The translations under genes were made by a program, and so were the position numbers. The notes below the pieces were generated by a model. It was not told the DNA's origin and searched no databases. It was given only the letters and a program-made list of their open reading frames with translations. Below, in pieces: positions 62,043 to 64,000 of a DNA stretch of 64,000 bases (positions within the stretch are counted from its first letter, which is position 1; each line of letters starts with the position of its first letter). Location of the stretch: NCBI GenBank assembly GCA_964393275.1, contig CAYMTA010000004.1, positions 1-64,000 on the forward strand. The letters run 5' to 3'. Source of the DNA: SLRI01 sp964393275. GTDB taxonomy: Bacteria; Pseudomonadota; Alphaproteobacteria; Geminicoccales; Geminicoccaceae.

Positions 62043-64000
62043 ATGGCCGGCGACTATTCGAGGAACGGGTTCCACAGGAAGGATCGGGTCTCGGCCGTGC
62101 TCATGCAGCAGGGCCGGGTGACGCTCGACTCGGATCAGAACACCGAGGCTCTGGCGGTCGACCGGCGCATCAGGAATCTCGCCCAGGATGTCTGGGGCAA
62201 GAGCTGGGTTCCCGCCCGGACCACGCCCGACGCCTTCAGGCTGACACCCATCGCCGGCCCGGATCTCGCCATCGGCGCCGGCCGGCTCTACGCCTTCGGC
62301 CTCGTCGCCGAGGTTTTCCCCGAGGAGGCCGCCACGCTCAAGGCGCAGCCCTTCCTCCCCGGCCCCTTCACGGCCCCGGCGGCCGGCCCGGCGCTGGCCT
62401 ATCTCGACGTCTTCGAGCGCGAGGTCACCTGGGTCGAGCAGCCGGAGCTTCTGGAAAAGGCGCTCCATGGCGTCGACACGACGACCCGCCGCCAGGTGGC
62501 GTGGCAGGTCAAGCTGCACAGCGCCGCCGACGCCGCCTGCGGCATGGACCTCGATGCCCTCTTCCCGCCGGGCTTCGGCCGCCTCACGACGGACGCGACC
62601 GGCACGCCCGCCTCCGACGATCCCTGCATCCTGCCGCCGACCGGCGGTTATCGCGGCCTCGAGAACCGCTTCTACCGCGTCCAGGTCCATGTCGCCGGCG
62701 CGACCGGCACCGCCCTGTTCAAGTGGTCGCGCGAGAACGCCTCGGTGGTCTCGCCGGTCGAGACGATCGCCACGAGCGGCACCAGGAGCCAGTTGCGGGT
62801 GACGCGGATCGGCCGCGATCAGGTCCTTCGCTTCTCGGCCGGCGACTGGGTCGAGGTTCTGGACGACCGGCGCGAGCTTTCGGGCGCGGCCGGGGAGATG
62901 GCGCGCGTCCTGAGCATCGACGAGGCGACGCGCACGGTCTTTCTCGACCGCGCCATGCCGCTCGGCGGAACGAGCGGCTTCGGCACCACGCCCGCCGCCC
63001 TGGCGGCGGCGCATACGCGCCTTATTCGCTGGGACCAGAGCCTGGAGCGCCACGGCAACGCGGTCGACCCCTCGACCGGCCTGATGACCACGGGTCCCCT
63101 GCCCATCGCCCTCGAGGACGGTGTTCAGGTGGGCTTCAGCGCGGCAGCCGGCACGTCCGGGGTGATGCGCGTGGGCGACCACTGGTCCTTCGCGGCACGC
63201 ACCGTCGACGGCTCGGTGGAGAAGCTCGAGGCCGCACCTCCCGACGGCGTTCGTCATCACTACGTGCCCTTGGCCGAGGTGACGGTCGGCCCCGGCGGCT
63301 TCGTCGTGACCAGGGACTGCCGCGAGCCGGTGCCGCCCAAAGGCGGTGGCGGCGAGCGGCGGCCGAGCTGCGAGTGCTGCACGATCTGCGTCGGCGAGGA
63401 CGGCGACGTGCCCGACCTCCGGGCGGCGCTGGCGGCCCTGCCGGCGCTCGCCCCGAGCCCCGCCACGCCCGTGCGCATCTGCCTCCTGCCGGGCGATCAC
63501 CTGATCCCGGACGGGCTCGAGATCAATCGTCCCAACACGCGGATCGTCGGCTGCTTCCCGCGCTCCCGGCTGATCGTGCGCGGCGCCGGGCTGCGCTTCA
63601 CCGCCGATGCGACCGGCATCGAGGAGGTCGTCGTGATCGGCGGCGCCGAGCGCGGCATGGTCGGCTTCGAGGGCATGAGCGACGGCTTCGCCAGGGCCTG
63701 CCAGGTCCTGGCGGTGGAAGGCACCTTCGCCCTCGCCGCCAACAAGGTGCGGCGCCTGAGCTTGACCGGGAACCGGCTCGAGGGTGCGGGCATCATGCTC
63801 TTCGGCGGCAGCCGGGAGGTCGAGATTGAAGGCAACGCGATCGAGAAGTTCAGGACGAGCGCCATCGTCATCGACGAGGAGGCGGGCGCCATCACGATTC
63901 TGAGCAATCGGCTCACGGACGGGCTCGGCTGCGGCATCGAGGTCGGCAAGCGTGCGGACCAGCTCCGGATCACCGGAAACGAGATCACCATGTGCCGGGG
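62043..64000 (+). CDS. DUF6519-type tail protein with right-handed beta helix, 3' end outside window
   Basis: The 652 codons seen start MAGDYSRNGFHRKDRVSAVL and MQQGRVTLDSDQNTE, the DUF6519 N-terminal motif, followed by a Cys cluster SCECCTICVGEDGDVPDL near residue 445 and then a right-handed beta-helix (NRPNTRIVGCFPRSRLIVRG, KVRRLSLTGNRLEGAGIML, EVEIEGNAIEKF, ITILSNRLTDG, QLRITGNEI). The frame is open at position 64,000. Beta-helix proteins often bind glycans at the tip, so receptor binding is a reasonable guess. Confidence 0.85.
   Translation, partial: MAGDYSRNGFHRKDRVSAVLMQQGRVTLDSDQNTEALAVDRRIRNLAQDVWGKSWVPARTTPDAFRLTPIAGPDLAIGAGRLYAFGLVAEVFPEEAATLKAQPFLPGPFTAPAAGPALAYLDVFEREVTWVEQPELLEKALHGVDTTTRRQVAWQVKLHSAADAACGMDLDALFPPGFGRLTTDATGTPASDDPCILPPTGGYRGLENRFYRVQVHVAGATGTALFKWSRENASVVSPVETIATSGTRSQLRVTRIGRDQVLRFSAGDWVEVLDDRRELSGAAGEMARVLSIDEATRTVFLDRAMPLGGTSGFGTTPAALAAAHTRLIRWDQSLERHGNAVDPSTGLMTTGPLPIALEDGVQVGFSAAAGTSGVMRVGDHWSFAARTVDGSVEKLEAAPPDGVRHHYVPLAEVTVGPGGFVVTRDCREPVPPKGGGGERRPSCECCTICVGEDGDVPDLRAALAALPALAPSPATPVRICLLPGDHLIPDGLEINRPNTRIVGCFPRSRLIVRGAGLRFTADATGIEEVVVIGGAERGMVGFEGMSDGFARACQVLAVEGTFALAANKVRRLSLTGNRLEGAGIMLFGGSREVEIEGNAIEKFRTSAIVIDEEAGAITILSNRLTDGLGCGIEVGKRADQLRITGNEITMCR

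Noticed and set aside
39924..64000. Interpretation as an intact contractile-tailed prophage
   Set aside because: No capsid, portal, terminase, lysis, repressor or integrase genes, and an AAA+ ATPase with DUF4157 genes is present.
39924..64000. Interpretation as a type VI secretion system
   Set aside because: No TssB/TssC pair, ClpV, TssJLM membrane complex or Hcp; sheath and baseplate genes are phage/eCIS type.

Overview
The window is a stretch of bacterial chromosome with very high GC content and strong G/C third-position bias. It is most likely alphaproteobacterial. The clues are a ROSE-type RNA thermometer before a small heat-shock gene, a choline-type choX/choW/choV transporter, a UPF0314 protein, a Geminicoccaceae/Rhodospirillales-like gene mix and frequent GTG/TTG starts. 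The genus cannot be fixed from the sequence alone. No transposase, integrase, CRISPR array or rRNA was seen; there is one tRNA (Leu, anticodon GAG).

Positions 1-37,000 are chromosomal housekeeping and surface genes. A minus-strand histidine operon (hisG-hisB-hisH-hisF-hisA, last gene cut by the window edge) is followed by a secreted/surface block: an RTX calcium-binding protein, a small lipoprotein and a subtilisin-like lipoprotein protease with a barrel-like C-terminus. Next come a choline/betaine ABC transporter interrupted by an opposite-strand DUF4105 gene, an MlaC-like protein, a hydrolase, a HerA-like ATPase, an orphan ParA, tRNA-Leu, a TPR protein, UbiX, a CheB-CheR-PAS hybrid, a ThDP enzyme preceded by an isolated terminator, and a Crp/Fnr regulator. 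A heat-shock pair (hsp20 with RpoH-like promoter, ROSE thermometer and TTG start, then a J-domain protein) leads to a family-5 uracil-DNA glycosylase. Then come a four-carbon acid-sugar catabolic set (otnK-otnC facing otnI-SDR) and a run of envelope and carbohydrate genes: acyltransferase 3, LpxL-like, GT25, PuuE, ELM1-like and UPF0314.

Positions 36,986-39,640 hold a cobalamin riboswitch and metE. The aptamer has a clear B12 box, and a hairpin immediately before the metE start could hide the ribosome binding site.

Positions 39,924-64,000 are the most notable region: one plus-strand run of at least 19 tightly packed, often ATGA-coupled genes encoding a contractile phage-tail-like particle. 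They include sheath, tube, zinc-ribbon baseplate chaperone, DUF4255 terminator-like protein, AAA+ ATPase, CIS-tube/LysM adaptors, split gp27-like hub and gp5-like spike, gp25, two large baseplate-J-type proteins, tail protein I and a DUF6519 protein that runs off the end. No capsid, portal, terminase or lysis gene is present. An AAA+ ATPase and two DUF4157 proteins are, which points to an extracellular contractile injection system (eCIS). The two DUF4157 proteins share an N-terminal loading-type domain but carry unrelated C-termini, each with a second HExxH motif, and are the best candidates for cargo. A tape-measure protein and a classical fibre were not found and may lie beyond position 64,000.
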